From assembly GCF_000513115.1 (NCBI RefSeq), contig NZ_BAUU01000005.1, forward strand, positions 62,001 through 126,000: a DNA stretch of 64,000 nt, read 5' to 3'. The notes beneath the pieces are model-generated. The model was given only the letters and a program-made list of their open reading frames with translations, had not been told where the DNA came from and made no database searches. The stretch's first letter is position 1. The number at the start of each line of letters is the position of its first letter. Source of the stretch: Halalkalibacter hemicellulosilyticusJCM 9152 (lineage in GTDB: Bacteria > Bacillota > Bacilli > Bacillales > Bacillaceae_D). Positions 1 through 8,349 of the stretch are shown piece after piece. The translations under genes and the position numbers were made by a program.

Positions 1-116
1 TCATACGTTCGAAAGACTCAAAGCATGTTACAACTATAGTTGAAAGCTACTTACAAAATAAGTAGGCAAGATCAATTTTAAGCTACGGTAATAAAGGCTT
101 TTAGCCGCAGAGTAGG
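1..116 (+). other. Structured non-coding stretch of unknown class
   Basis: No credible gene is seen here. The sequence is rich in short complementary pairs: CTACTTA with TAAGTAG at about 47-66, GGC with GCC at about 97-107, and a CAACTATAGTTG palindrome at about 31-42. It leads directly into the terminator at 117. This could be the 3' part of a riboswitch or other structured leader upstream of the sugar ABC operon, or just the tail of an upstream transcript. I could not match it to a known riboswitch class, and the window begins inside it. Confidence 0.3.
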
Positions 117-150
117 CCACCAGTTCAGACTGGTGGTTTTGATTTTTATT
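117..150 (+). terminator. Rho-independent terminator
   Basis: A perfect 8-bp stem, CCACCAGT with ACTGGTGG, has a TCAG loop and is followed by a T-rich tract (TTTTGATTTTTATTT). It ends the transcript coming from the left, or a structured leader, 150 bases before the first gene. Confidence 0.75.
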
Positions 151-300
151 TAGTAAGAATAATGCATTGTAACATCGCTCTTCGCTCATACTAAAATAAA
201 GCGACTCCAATATTGGACATTCACCCAATATAAACGAGCTTCCTTTTACTTCTGTTGAGGCAGGAATACATAACCATTTCAAAAATTTAAGGAGGTAATT

Positions 301-1611
301 ATGTTTATGAAGAGAGTGTGTATAATTATTTTTGTGATAATCACAGGTGCCCTTTTGATAACAGGTTGTGGTGGTGTACAAGATGAGGGGGCAGGAGATG
401 CCACTATTGATGGTGAAGAAACGGTCATTGAGTTCATGCACTTATGGCCACCGGGGAGTTCAGCGGAACATCACCGAATTGTTAATGAAATCATTGCAAA
501 TTTTGAAGCAGAAAATGAAGGTATAACGATTGACCTACAAGTTTTAAGCAATGAGCAGTATAAGGATCAGATCGTGGTGTTATCTTCTGCTGATCAACTT
601 CCTGATGTTGGAATGACCTGGGCAGCAGGTTACCTTGATCCGTTCGTTGCTGGAAATAAATTCACGCCACTAGACGATATTTTAGATGATGGATTAAGAG
701 AGAAGTTTGTCGCTGGAACACTTGAGGCTTACGAAAAAGAAGGCGAGACATACGGTCTACCTTTAGAGTTAAATACTGTTTATGTCTTCTATAATAAAGC
801 AATTTTTGACAAGTATAATCTTGAGGCTCCGGAAACGTATGAGGAGTTTGAACAAGTCATTAATACATTAAAAGAGAATAATGAGGACCCAATCGCTTTA
901 GGGAACAGAGACAGTTGGACTGGATCTATGTGGTATATGTATTTTGCTGACAGAATTGGTGGAGCTGATGTACTCACAAACGCCATCAACAGGACGGGTT
1001 CATTCGAAGACCCTGCTTTAGTAGAAGCTGCTGCAAAAGTACAAGAAATGGTCGAGAATGATGCGTTTACAAGTGGATTCAACGGCCTTGCTGATGAGGA
1101 AGCAAAAAGTATGTTCATGAACGAACTTACAGCAATGTACATGATTGCAACTTGGGATCTACCTAACTTTACAACGAACGAAAGCATTCCACAAGAATTT
1201 AGAGATAATATCGATTACTTTAAATTTCCAACAGTTGACGGACAAGGTGACACGAACAGCTTTGTGGGCGGCCCTGGTGTTGGATTGTTTGTCAGCGAAA
1301 ACTCTGATGTTCAGGAAGAAGCAAAACAATTTTCAGCTTATTTTGTAGAGCAGTGGGGAGAAAAAGCCGTAGCAGAGGCAGGTGTCCTTCCGGCAACGAT
1401 TGTTGATGGCGATGCATTAGACCTTCCAGATATGTATGTTGATGTTCTAGAAGATCTTAACAACGCAAGCAATCTGACTCTTTATGCTGATGTACAAATG
1501 AGTTCAACGGTAGCGGAAACGCATTTAGAATTGATACAAGCATTGTTTGGTCAGCAAATTACGCCAGAAGATTTTGCCCAACAACATGAACAAGCCCTTT
1601 CAGCTGAATAG
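301..1611 (+). CDS. Carbohydrate ABC transporter substrate-binding lipoprotein
   Basis: This is a family 1 (MalE/MsmE-like) extracellular sugar-binding protein that would capture an oligosaccharide for the two permeases downstream. Residues 1-22 form a lipoprotein signal peptide with the lipobox LITGC, so Cys23 is the lipid anchor. The length (436 aa) and motifs such as LPDVGMTWAAGY and the YGLPLELNTV segment fit the family. AAGGAGGT at 289-296 serves the ATG at 301; the ATG at 307 is also possible. A stable hairpin follows the gene, which usually allows more binding protein than permease. No ATPase gene is present locally, as is common for Bacillus sugar importers that share MsmX. The sugar is not predictable from sequence. 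Confidence 0.9.
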   Translation: MFMKRVCIIIFVIITGALLITGCGGVQDEGAGDATIDGEETVIEFMHLWPPGSSAEHHRIVNEIIANFEAENEGITIDLQVLSNEQYKDQIVVLSSADQLPDVGMTWAAGYLDPFVAGNKFTPLDDILDDGLREKFVAGTLEAYEKEGETYGLPLELNTVYVFYNKAIFDKYNLEAPETYEEFEQVINTLKENNEDPIALGNRDSWTGSMWYMYFADRIGGADVLTNAINRTGSFEDPALVEAAAKVQEMVENDAFTSGFNGLADEEAKSMFMNELTAMYMIATWDLPNFTTNESIPQEFRDNIDYFKFPTVDGQGDTNSFVGGPGVGLFVSENSDVQEEAKQFSAYFVEQWGEKAVAEAGVLPATIVDGDALDLPDMYVDVLEDLNNASNLTLYADVQMSSTVAETHLELIQALFGQQITPEDFAQQHEQALSAE

Positions 1612-1633
1612 CAATTACGTTCTGTAAATACAT

Positions 1634-1668
1634 GAAAAGGACGAATCTTTCATTAGATTGTCCTTTTC
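1634..1668 (+). terminator. Intercistronic hairpin between binding protein and permease
   Basis: GAAAAGGAC pairs with GTCCTTTTC, and AATCT with AGATT inside it, with one bulged G. Only a weak T tract follows. Such a stem after a binding-protein gene typically gives partial termination or protects the upstream mRNA end. Confidence 0.65.
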
Positions 1669-1696
1669 CATTCTTTTAAATGGGGGGTTAAGTACG

Positions 1697-2575
1697 ATGA
1701 ACAAAGTGATGTCCAATAAATGGTTTATATTTTTGTATATTTTCCCTGCTTTGTTTTTAGTAAGTATTCTAATCTTCATTCCCTTAGTATTATCAGCTTA
1801 TTATGGGTTAATGAGATGGGATGGGATTGGAGCTATGCAGTTTATTGGATTGGATAATTATATGAACGTGTTACAGGATAGTCGATTTTGGGGAAGTGCA
1901 CGAAATTCATTTTTATTAGCAATCTTCTCAACTCTCAGCCTCGTCATTTATTTGACTATTTCAATGATTTTAGCTTCCAAAATAAAGGGAGCTAATCTTC
2001 TAAGAAAAATTTATTTAATACCTATGCTTTTATCTTCAGTAGCAATCGCCCAGCTGTGGATTAAAATCTACAATCCATCTAACGGGATGCTCAACATTTT
2101 ACTTAGATCATTAGGCGTTCAAAATCTACCGTTATGGCTTGCAGACCCTAACATCGTGCTTTATTCCATTTTTGTACCGATTTTATGGCAGTATGCAGGG
2201 TTTTACATCCTTATTTACTATGCTGCATTAAAAGGCATTCCTGAATCCATGATGGAAGCTGCAAAAATCGACGGGGCCACACCTTTTCAAATTGCCTATC
2301 GCATCAAACTGCCATTAATAATGAGTGTCGTAAAAGTAACCGTTGTCCTCGCTATTGTTGGCTCACTTAAGTATTTTGATTTAATTTATGTTATGACAGG
2401 TGGAGGGCCGAATGGAGCTAGTGAAGTAATGGCTTCCTATATGTACAAGCTTGCATTTGGTACAAACAACTTTGGCTACGGAAGCGCTGTAGGTTTCATG
2501 CTACTCGTTATAACGTTACTTGTCACAATCATTATACGTAAGCTCACGGCTACTAAGGAAGAAATTCAGTATTAA
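1697..2575 (+). CDS. Sugar ABC transporter permease (MalF type)
   Basis: This inner-membrane permease subunit has six predicted transmembrane segments. It carries the EAA motif that contacts the ATPase in the form MMEAAKIDGATPFQIAYRIKLPL. I start at ATG 1697 (MNKVMSN), preceded by GGGGGGTT at 1682-1689, rather than at upstream in-frame codons that lie in the intercistronic hairpin. That gives 292 aa, normal for the family. It forms a heterodimer with the next gene product and is 14 bases upstream of it, so they are co-transcribed. Confidence 0.9.
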   Translation: MNKVMSNKWFIFLYIFPALFLVSILIFIPLVLSAYYGLMRWDGIGAMQFIGLDNYMNVLQDSRFWGSARNSFLLAIFSTLSLVIYLTISMILASKIKGANLLRKIYLIPMLLSSVAIAQLWIKIYNPSNGMLNILLRSLGVQNLPLWLADPNIVLYSIFVPILWQYAGFYILIYYAALKGIPESMMEAAKIDGATPFQIAYRIKLPLIMSVVKVTVVLAIVGSLKYFDLIYVMTGGGPNGASEVMASYMYKLAFGTNNFGYGSAVGFMLLVITLLVTIIIRKLTATKEEIQY

Positions 2576-2589
2576 CGGGAGGATATAAC

Positions 2590-3411
2590 ATGGGACGTAT
2601 AGGATACTTTTTGTTGTATGTCAGTTTAGGTATTGTTGCCATTTTTCAAATTTTCCCACTTGTCTGGTTGTTCCTTTTCTCTTTAAAAGACAATCGTGAA
2701 ATATTTGCTGAATCACCATTTGCATTACCACAGCAAATTAAATGGGAAAATTATTTGAGCGTGTGGCAAGCAGGGATCGGCAATTATTTCTTCAACAGCA
2801 TCTGGATCACAGGCGTATCAATCGTGATTACTCTTCTATTTGGAAGTATGGCAGTTTTTGTAATCACTCGAATGAGATGGAAGCTGAATAAGCTTGTTTT
2901 AGGCTTGTTTATGGTCGGATTAATGATTCCGATTCATTCATCGTTAATTCCACTTTTTAGCATGTATCTAAGTGTCAATTTAATTGATAATCCATGGGCG
3001 ATCGTTTTGACCTATACTGCTTATAATTTGCCAATCACAATGATGATTCTTCTAGGTTTTTATTACACGATACCTACGGCAATTGAAGAAGCGGCGATTA
3101 TTGATGGTGCCTCTCTTCATCGGTTATTTTTTAGCATTCTTCTACCGATTTCTACGCCAGTGCTTTCTACAACAGCGATTATTAACATGATTTATAACTG
3201 GAATGAATTTGTATTTGTTAATACATTTATCAGTTCTGATCGGTATCGAACGCTGACAGTAGGGATTCAAACCTTTGTAGGGCAATATATGACTGACTGG
3301 GGAGCAATTGGGGCAACCCTCGTTATTAGTATTCTTCCTGTTCTCATTGCATTTCTGTTCTTTAGTAACAAAATCGTTGAAGGTATTTCCTCTAGTGCTG
3401 TAAAAGGATAG
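2590..3411 (+). CDS. Sugar ABC transporter permease (MalG type)
   Basis: This is the second permease subunit, 273 aa, with six membrane segments and a typical EAA loop (AIEEAAIIDGASLHRLFFSILLPI). GGGAGG at 2577-2582 precedes ATG 2590. The gene order binding protein, MalF-like, MalG-like is standard for family 1 carbohydrate importers. Its 3' end is part of a hairpin shared with the convergent gene. Confidence 0.9.
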   Translation: MGRIGYFLLYVSLGIVAIFQIFPLVWLFLFSLKDNREIFAESPFALPQQIKWENYLSVWQAGIGNYFFNSIWITGVSIVITLLFGSMAVFVITRMRWKLNKLVLGLFMVGLMIPIHSSLIPLFSMYLSVNLIDNPWAIVLTYTAYNLPITMMILLGFYYTIPTAIEEAAIIDGASLHRLFFSILLPISTPVLSTTAIINMIYNWNEFVFVNTFISSDRYRTLTVGIQTFVGQYMTDWGAIGATLVISILPVLIAFLFFSNKIVEGISSSAVKG

Positions 3412-3434
3412 TCTAATCAGAGGAAATATCCTTC
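3379..3434. terminator. Hairpin at the convergent gene ends
   Basis: GAAGGTATTTCCTCT (3379-3393, inside the permease 3' end) pairs with AGAGGAAATATCCTTC (3419-3434) with one bulge, across a loop of about 25 bases. Because the flanking genes converge, it may act on both strands. There is no strong T tract. Confidence 0.45.
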
Positions 3435-4044
3435 ATCGTAAGTTTTGTTTTTCTTGGATCTTTTGAAAAGCATTTAGAGCAAACAATAAGGTGATAAGGC
3501 TATAGAAGCTAGCACCGAAGATCACTCCTACTGCTGGAATGACTGTTATGATTAAATAAAATGCACCTAAGCTGACAATGATAAACAGCGTTTGTACCGG
3601 GCTAATTAGCATGATTTGAAAGGCACTCTTAACGATTTGGAATAGATTTAAATCAAAATGGACATAAACCGGGAAAATATAGAACATGAATACAAAGAAC
3701 AGCAATATACCTGCAAGCAACGGACCCAATGCCCAGCTAAGCTGTTCATCGTGATTCACATAAAGGAAGAAGCTATTGAATCCTACTACCAAAGAAACAA
3801 AGTAAATAAGGAAACCTAAGCGGTTACTTTTCCAAAACTCATCTTTATAGTAGTGCCAAAAAGTAGCTAGAATAGGTTTATCAGAATCACCTTGAAGCCA
3901 CTTCCTTATTATAGAAAACATTGCAATGGTTGCTGGGAATAAGCCTAATACAATGCCTCCTGCTAAAGTAAAGCAGATCCATATTACATTTAAATAGGCG
4001 AAAAGGGTAATCCATTCCAGGATCCTATATAGTGCTCGATCCAT
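3433..4044 (-). CDS. DUF624 (YesL-like) membrane protein
   Basis: This 203-aa protein with about five transmembrane helices matches the DUF624/YesL family, including the conserved start (LNVIWICFTLAGGIVLGLFPATIAMF) and the FWKSNRLG segment. YesL-type genes are habitually found next to sugar ABC importers and polysaccharide-use genes in Bacilli; the molecular function is unknown. AAGGAGGT precedes ATG 4044 on the minus strand. It converges on the sugar importer. Confidence 0.85.
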   Translation of the reverse strand: MDRALYRILEWITLFAYLNVIWICFTLAGGIVLGLFPATIAMFSIIRKWLQGDSDKPILATFWHYYKDEFWKSNRLGFLIYFVSLVVGFNSFFLYVNHDEQLSWALGPLLAGILLFFVFMFYIFPVYVHFDLNLFQIVKSAFQIMLISPVQTLFIIVSLGAFYLIITVIPAVGVIFGASFYSLITLLFALNAFQKIQEKQNLR

Positions 4045-4214
4045 TTTTGTACCTCCTTGAAATCAGAAAGACTTTTACCATTATAGGAAAAAAAATGAAT
4101 GACCATTCAATTTAAAGGTAGAAAGGTTGAGTAAGTTTTCCGATTGCAAGATTAAGATCATAAGACATGATCGCACTAATCAAGATACAAACAGCAAATA
4201 ATGGAGGAGCTACT

Positions 4215-4352
4215 TCATTTTGCTGGCTCAATACTTGGACGTCCTTTGTCAGAAGAACGATCTAACTTACGAACAAGATGGTCTTCTGGAACTAGCTTTT
4301 CAATCCAGACCATCTCCATTCGCATCCGTTCATCTTCCAACTTTTTAGACAT
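4215..4352 (-). pseudogene. IS1182-family transposase N-terminal remnant
   Basis: Reading the minus strand from ATG 4352 gives 45 codons: MSKKLEDERMRMEMVWIEKL, then VPEDHLVRKLDRS, then SDKGRPSIEPAK and a stop. The phrases IEKLVPEDHLVRKLD and GRPSIEP are characteristic of the start of IS1182-type transposases. About 15 residues normally between them (the FIYD...LYS region) are deleted and the rest of the gene is gone. It is a decayed fragment with no activity. The identification rests on motif memory. Confidence 0.6.
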
Positions 4353-4383
4353 CATTGTCCATTTTTATCAATTATCTGATAGA

Positions 4384-4431
4384 AAAAAAAACTGTCGACA
4401 AAGTCTTGCAAAAGCGAGACTTTGTCGACAG
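4384..4431 (-). terminator. Strong rho-independent terminator, minus strand
   Basis: CTGTCGACAAAGTCT (4392-4406) pairs perfectly with AGACTTTGTCGACAG (4417-4431), extended by GC/GC around an AAAA loop. On the minus strand it is followed by a run of eight T (4384-4391). It ends the two small membrane-protein genes. The GTCGACA stem also resembles 3' ends of IS1182 elements, so it may derive from the adjacent remnant. Confidence 0.85.
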
Positions 4432-4439
4432 GCTGGTAG

Positions 4440-4559
4440 TTAGTCTTTATGTTTGAAAAATTCAACAAAAGAATTGAAAAACTCAATACTTTGATAGACC
4501 AGAATAGAAAGAGCCGTTACAGAAAAAAAGCCTATAATCATAAATCTTATCCACATCAT
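4440..4559 (-). CDS. Small single-pass membrane protein, 39 aa
   Basis: Minus-strand ATG 4559 is preceded at ideal spacing (8 bases) by AAAAGGAGG (4568-4576). The product begins MMWIRFMIIGFFSVTALSIL and ends in FVEFFKHKD. Residues 4-22 are a clear hydrophobic helix, followed by an aromatic amphipathic tail with a charged end. A strong terminator follows directly. It lies 21 bases downstream of the gene at 4581-4904, so the two form an operon. No family is recognised. Confidence 0.65.
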   Translation of the reverse strand: MMWIRFMIIGFFSVTALSILVYQSIEFFNSFVEFFKHKD

Positions 4560-4580
4560 TTGTGATTCCTCCTTTTGAAA

Positions 4581-4904
4581 TTAATGCATTTTATCAAAAT
4601 GAGGAGTTTCCACATAATTACTTTGATAGAAAATAGGTATAAGATTCATGTACCTCTTTGTTAATTTGATCAAAAGATTTATAGATTCAGTTATACTAAT
4701 AATGACAAAAATCACAATAAACAAATTATGAAATAATGTATGATGCTTACCACTAATAATAGTATCAAGAGGCTGATAATCCTCGGTATATTTATCTGAA
4801 ATTATGTTTTCTTGTGTGATAATTAAAGAAATATGTTCATATCCGGAATGTGTGATACTTACTAACAAAATGAGTAAAGTAATAATTTTAAGATGACTTA
4901 TCAT
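4581..4904 (-). CDS. Small two-pass membrane protein, unknown function
   Basis: The product is about 107 aa from the ATG at 4904 (MISHLKIITL). An upstream in-frame ATG at 4952 would give 123 aa, but the spacing of GGATGTGAG favours 4904. Two hydrophobic segments (about residues 4-20 and 60-80) flank an external or cytosolic loop rich in polar residues. The gene is AT-rich and is followed by the 39-aa gene and a strong terminator. I do not recognise a family. Confidence 0.5.
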   Translation of the reverse strand: MISHLKIITLLILLVSITHSGYEHISLIITQENIISDKYTEDYQPLDTIISGKHHTLFHNLFIVIFVIISITESINLLIKLTKRYMNLIPIFYQSNYVETPHFDKMH

Positions 4905-5072
4905 AGTCTCACATCCATAATATAGTGTTTTAAGTATACGCTTATTTATCAATATTAGATATAGGTGAATTTTATTAAAAAAGCACTAATTTTATAAAAT
5001 CGCGTCATAAAAAGAAAAAGGTGCTTGATAAACTAAGGGTTAATAAGAAACTTAGGTTTACGGGAGGTGCAA

Positions 5073-5663
5073 ATGATTAAATTAACGCATAAAAAGTCTA
5101 ATACTGTAATCATTGTCATACACGAAATTTATGGTGTTAATCAACATATGAAAAATTTTTGTGAGTTTTTATCAGAACAAAATTTCGATGTTTTTTGTCC
5201 TAATTTATATGAACCTGAAACTTCCTTTAATTATTTTCAAGAGGGGATAGCTTTTAACCATTTTATGGAAAACGTTGGTTTTGAACATGCATTACATAGA
5301 ATAAAAGATGTTTTGTCAAATGTTAAAAATGAATACAAAAGAATATATGTCGTCGGATTTAGTGTTGGTGCCACTATAGCTTGGTTATGTAGTGAGGACG
5401 AATCTGTTGATGGGGTAGTGGGATACTATGGTTCACGTATTAGGGATTATGTTGCTATAATACCCAAGTCTCCAACAATGCTATTCTTTCCAAAAGAGGA
5501 AAAGTCATTTAATGTGGATGAGTTAATTTCAACTTTGGATAAAAAGAATATTAAGATATATAAATTCAATGGTCAACATGGATTCAGTGACCCATACTCT
5601 TCAAAATATCATGAGAGGTCAGCACAAAAAGCATGTAGACAAATGATAACTTTCCTCAGTTAG
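5073..5663 (+). CDS. Dienelactone-hydrolase-family alpha/beta hydrolase
   Basis: This 196-aa cytoplasmic hydrolase has family landmarks in order: VIHEIYGVNQHMKNFC near the N terminus (oxyanion/Glu region), the nucleophile elbow GFSVG (about residue 98), and FNGQHGFSDP carrying the catalytic His near the C terminus. In classical dienelactone hydrolase the nucleophile is Cys; here it is Ser, so the substrate is probably an ester or lactone other than dienelactone. GGGAGG at 5062-5067 sets the ATG at 5073. The substrate cannot be predicted. Confidence 0.8.
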   Translation: MIKLTHKKSNTVIIVIHEIYGVNQHMKNFCEFLSEQNFDVFCPNLYEPETSFNYFQEGIAFNHFMENVGFEHALHRIKDVLSNVKNEYKRIYVVGFSVGATIAWLCSEDESVDGVVGYYGSRIRDYVAIIPKSPTMLFFPKEEKSFNVDELISTLDKKNIKIYKFNGQHGFSDPYSSKYHERSAQKACRQMITFLS

Positions 5664-5682
5664 ATAATAATTGCTAACTGAG
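5655..5682 (+). terminator. Hairpin after the hydrolase gene
   Basis: CTCAGTTAG (5655-5663, overlapping the stop codon) pairs with CTAACTGAG (5674-5682). A T-rich stretch follows only about 25 bases later, so efficiency as a terminator is uncertain. Confidence 0.4.
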
Positions 5683-5819
5683 AGATTCCTACAATAAAGA
5701 GAGGAGTTTTCTTTTTTATTTTCAGTGTAGGTAATTTTGCATTTTTTGGTAGGAAATCATGCTAATATATAAAGAGTTGTATTTGGTAGTAATGAATGTA
5801 CTTTTGAGAGGAAGTATTT

Positions 5820-5948
5820 GTGAAAACAATTGCAGTTTATTGTGGTTCTAGTAAAGGAATTGACCCAATCTATATGGAAGAAGCTGAAAAAAATAAGAGG
5901 GTACTTATATACATAAATGGTAATAAAACATCACTAATTCTAAAATAA
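5820..5948 (+). pseudogene. Truncated LOG-family (YvdD-like) gene stub
   Basis: GTG 5820, preceded by AGAGGAAG, starts a 42-codon frame. The first 23 residues (VKTIAVYCGSSKGIDPIYMEEAE) are the typical start of LOG/TIGR00730 Rossmann-fold proteins, whose CGSS loop binds nucleotide. After residue 23 the sequence diverges into unrelated residues and stops; the full proteins are about 190 aa with a PGGxGTxxE motif that is absent here. It is therefore a decayed or deleted gene rather than a working enzyme. Confidence 0.6.
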
Positions 5949-5963
5949 AAGAGGGAAGAAATC

Positions 5964-6266
5964 ATGGAGCAATGGCTAAAAGAAATAAAGGTACTTAGTG
6001 AAAAAGAACCAAAAACGTTAGAACAAATGGCACTGAAGTTAACCGAGGAAGTCGGTGAAACTTCTCAAGCTGTATTATCTTATCTTAAAGCAAGTGGAAG
6101 TGCCTATAAACAGTTAGGAATTGATGATGTAAAAGAAGAATGTATCGATGTTGTTTTGGTCGCCTTAGCTATATATTATAAGTTATCTGAAGATGAAGAA
6201 GAGCTCCAAAAGTTAGTTAATAAAAAGTTGAATAAGTGGGAAAGCAAAATTAGTGACAAAAGGTAA
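5964..6266 (+). CDS. MazG-like nucleotide pyrophosphohydrolase
   Basis: This 100-aa all-alpha MazG-like protein carries the metal-binding signature: LTEEVGETSQAVLSYL (EExxE type), then VKEECIDVVLVALAIYYKL (ExxD). Such proteins hydrolyse the alpha-beta phosphodiester of non-canonical nucleoside triphosphates, usually as dimers or tetramers; the exact nucleotide is unknown. AGAGGGA lies upstream of ATG 5964, which is 15 bases after the LOG stub, so the two may once have been one operon of nucleotide-hydrolysing proteins. Confidence 0.8.
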   Translation: MEQWLKEIKVLSEKEPKTLEQMALKLTEEVGETSQAVLSYLKASGSAYKQLGIDDVKEECIDVVLVALAIYYKLSEDEEELQKLVNKKLNKWESKISDKR

Positions 6267-6441
6267 TCTAATGATAACAATGTTAAAAACTACACTTACA
6301 CTAACGAAGTGCTAATGTTTAAGAAGAAAGTTTGAAGAATATTGTTATTTTATATGTACCAATAAGTCCAGGTTTTGAAAAAGGGGGAAATAATATAAAT
6401 AGGACTTGATATATAGATGTAAGTTAAATAGGAGTGGGAAG

Positions 6442-7137
6442 ATGAGGGATATTTCGATATTAATTGCTGATGATGAAGATGAAATCGCTGATCTAATTGC
6501 TATTCATTTAGAAAAAGAAGGATACCATGTTATTAAAGTATCGGATGGACAAGAGACGATTCGTGTTGTTGAGGAACACGTCTTTGATTTATTGATTTTG
6601 GATATTATGATGCCGAAAATGGATGGATATGAAGTAATCCGTCGCATTCGCGAACAGCATAATATGCCTATCATATTTTTAAGTGCTAAAACATCTGATT
6701 TCGATAAAGTACAGGGACTGGTACTTGGAGCAGATGATTATATGACTAAACCATTTACCCCAATAGAATTGGTTGCTCGTGTAAATGCTCAGATCCGACG
6801 TTATACGAAGCTTAATCAGCATATAACAGATAATAACACTAACTTGGAATATGGTGGATTAGTTATTTCTCCTGATCAACGTACAGTTAGTCTATATGGT
6901 GAAAGCATTGAGCTAACCGCGAAAGAATTTGATATTTTATATTTACTAGCGAGTCACCCAAAGAAAGTTTTTAGTATGGATCATATTTTCAGGAAGGTGT
7001 GGGGTGAAGCATACTTTGAAGGGGGTAATACGGTTATGGTTCATATACGTACCCTTCGGAAAAAACTTGAAGAAGATAAACGGAATGACAAATTGATTAA
7101 GACAGTATGGGGAGTAGGGTATACATTCAATGGTTAA
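6442..7137 (+). CDS. OmpR-family response regulator, VanR-like
   Basis: The receiver domain (residues 1-120) has the acidic pair D10-D11, phospho-acceptor D54 (LILDIMMP) and K of the TKPF motif. It is followed by a winged-helix DNA-binding domain ending in IKTVWGVGYTFNG. Sequence flow (EIADLI, GADDYMTKPF, VWGEAYFEGGNTVMVHIRTLRKKL) is closest to VanR-type regulators. I start at ATG 6442 after AGGAGTGGGAAG. It overlaps the kinase gene by 8 bases. With the carboxypeptidase downstream, it probably controls cell-wall peptide trimming. Confidence 0.88.
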   Translation: MRDISILIADDEDEIADLIAIHLEKEGYHVIKVSDGQETIRVVEEHVFDLLILDIMMPKMDGYEVIRRIREQHNMPIIFLSAKTSDFDKVQGLVLGADDYMTKPFTPIELVARVNAQIRRYTKLNQHITDNNTNLEYGGLVISPDQRTVSLYGESIELTAKEFDILYLLASHPKKVFSMDHIFRKVWGEAYFEGGNTVMVHIRTLRKKLEEDKRNDKLIKTVWGVGYTFNG

Positions 7138-8218
7138 AATGATGCGCAGTTTTCGTTCAAAGATGGTGTTGTTATTTGGTTTAAGTATGTTACTGTCAGG
7201 CACTATAACGTATTTAATCTTTAAAATACTTCAATATTATTATTATACTCGGGTTCAATACGGCGATCTATTGACTAACTTTCGTTTATTTATTAATCAG
7301 ATTGGAGACCTTAATTTCTTTTTACTTATATTTATTCCACTGTCAATATTCTTTTTCTTTCTCCTTACGAAGCGCTATTCCACTTATTTCAATGAGATTT
7401 CAAAAGGAATTCACAACCTTGCTCGTGGCGAATTTCACCATCAGGTTGAAATCAAATCAAACGATGAATTTAACGATATTACGAAGGACATTAATCTCGC
7501 AAGTAAAAAGTTAAAAGAAGCCATAGACAGAGGTGACTTTTCAGAAAACAGTAAGGATTTTCTAGTAGTAAACTTAGCACATGATCTTCGTACCCCGCTA
7601 ACTTCTGTTTTGGGTTATTTAGATTTAATCCTTAACAATGAGAGCTTGACTAAAGAACAAGTTAGACATTATTTAACGATTTCATTTACAAAATCTCAGC
7701 GTTTAGAAAGGCTTATAGATGAATTATTTGAAATAACTAGAATGAACTATAGAATGCTTCCAGTCGAAAAAAAGAAAATAGATTTAACTAACTTACTCAA
7801 CCAATTAAAGGAAGAAATGTATCCTGTATTTGAAAAAAAACATTTGATTGCCCGGATGAATAGTACTACCCATTTAACCATTTGGGGGGATGGAGATTTG
7901 ATAGCACGTGTGTTTGAAAATCTTATCACTAATGCAATCCGTTACGGATATGACGGTCAGTATGTCGATATCAACGGTTTTATTGATGCAGATGAAGTGG
8001 TAGTTCAAGTTGTTAATTATGGAGATAGTATACCTCCGAATGAACTCCCGCATCTCTTTGATATGTTCTATACTGGAGATAAAGCGCGAACTTATCAAGA
8101 TGATAGCACAGGTCTTGGCTTGTTCATTGCAAAGCATATAGTGGAGCAGCATAATGGATCTATTACTGTCGAAAGTAACGTCATACATACAATTTTTGAA
8201 GTTCGTTTACCAATGTAA
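7130..8218 (+). CDS. Sensor histidine kinase, VanS-like
   Basis: This 362-aa membrane kinase has TM1 at about residues 12-31, a short external loop, TM2 at about 63-80 and a HAMP linker. The H box LAHDLRTPLTSVLGYLD has phospho-acceptor H151. The N box is NLITNAIRYG, and the ATP lid reads STGLGLFIAKHIVEQHNG. The short external loop of about 30 residues suggests it senses at the membrane, as in VanS/BceS-like kinases. It is translationally coupled to its regulator. There are no vanH/A/X genes nearby, so glycopeptide resistance itself is not implied. Confidence 0.88.
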   Translation: MVKMMRSFRSKMVLLFGLSMLLSGTITYLIFKILQYYYYTRVQYGDLLTNFRLFINQIGDLNFFLLIFIPLSIFFFFLLTKRYSTYFNEISKGIHNLARGEFHHQVEIKSNDEFNDITKDINLASKKLKEAIDRGDFSENSKDFLVVNLAHDLRTPLTSVLGYLDLILNNESLTKEQVRHYLTISFTKSQRLERLIDELFEITRMNYRMLPVEKKKIDLTNLLNQLKEEMYPVFEKKHLIARMNSTTHLTIWGDGDLIARVFENLITNAIRYGYDGQYVDINGFIDADEVVVQVVNYGDSIPPNELPHLFDMFYTGDKARTYQDDSTGLGLFIAKHIVEQHNGSITVESNVIHTIFEVRLPM

Positions 8219-8220
8219 AC

Positions 8221-8241
8221 TGAACTGAATAATTCAGTTCA
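8221..8241. promoter_or_regulatory. Short palindrome between kinase and carboxypeptidase genes
   Basis: TGAACTGAAT and ATTCAGTTCA form a near-perfect 21-bp dyad just after the kinase stop codon. No T tract follows, so it may be a weak terminator or a protein-binding site. Confidence 0.35.
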
Positions 8242-8259
8242 ATTAATTCAAGTACATGA

Positions 8260-8277
8260 TTTAAGAAAAATTTAAGA
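8260..8277 (+). promoter_or_regulatory. Candidate VanR-like operator, direct repeat
   Basis: TTTAAGA occurs twice (8260-8266 and 8271-8277) with an 11-bp period, the geometry used by OmpR-family regulators binding as tandem dimers. It lies about 70 bases upstream of the carboxypeptidase start. A related TTTAAGA...TTTGAAG pair lies at 6318-6337 upstream of the regulator gene itself, although with 13-bp spacing. Confidence 0.4.
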
Positions 8278-8349
8278 TTTACCCTACTCTTTTTTTTAAA
8301 AGTTTTCCTTATTCTTTTAAACAAAGATTAACAGGGAGGAAACTTAAAA

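Noticed and set aside
34..441. 135-aa minus-strand frame over the left edge and lipoprotein gene start
   Set aside because: It overlaps a well-supported lipoprotein gene and a terminator, has no family features and no ribosome site.
4201..4443. 80-aa plus-strand frame
   Set aside because: It is antisense to the transposase remnant and runs through the terminator stem.
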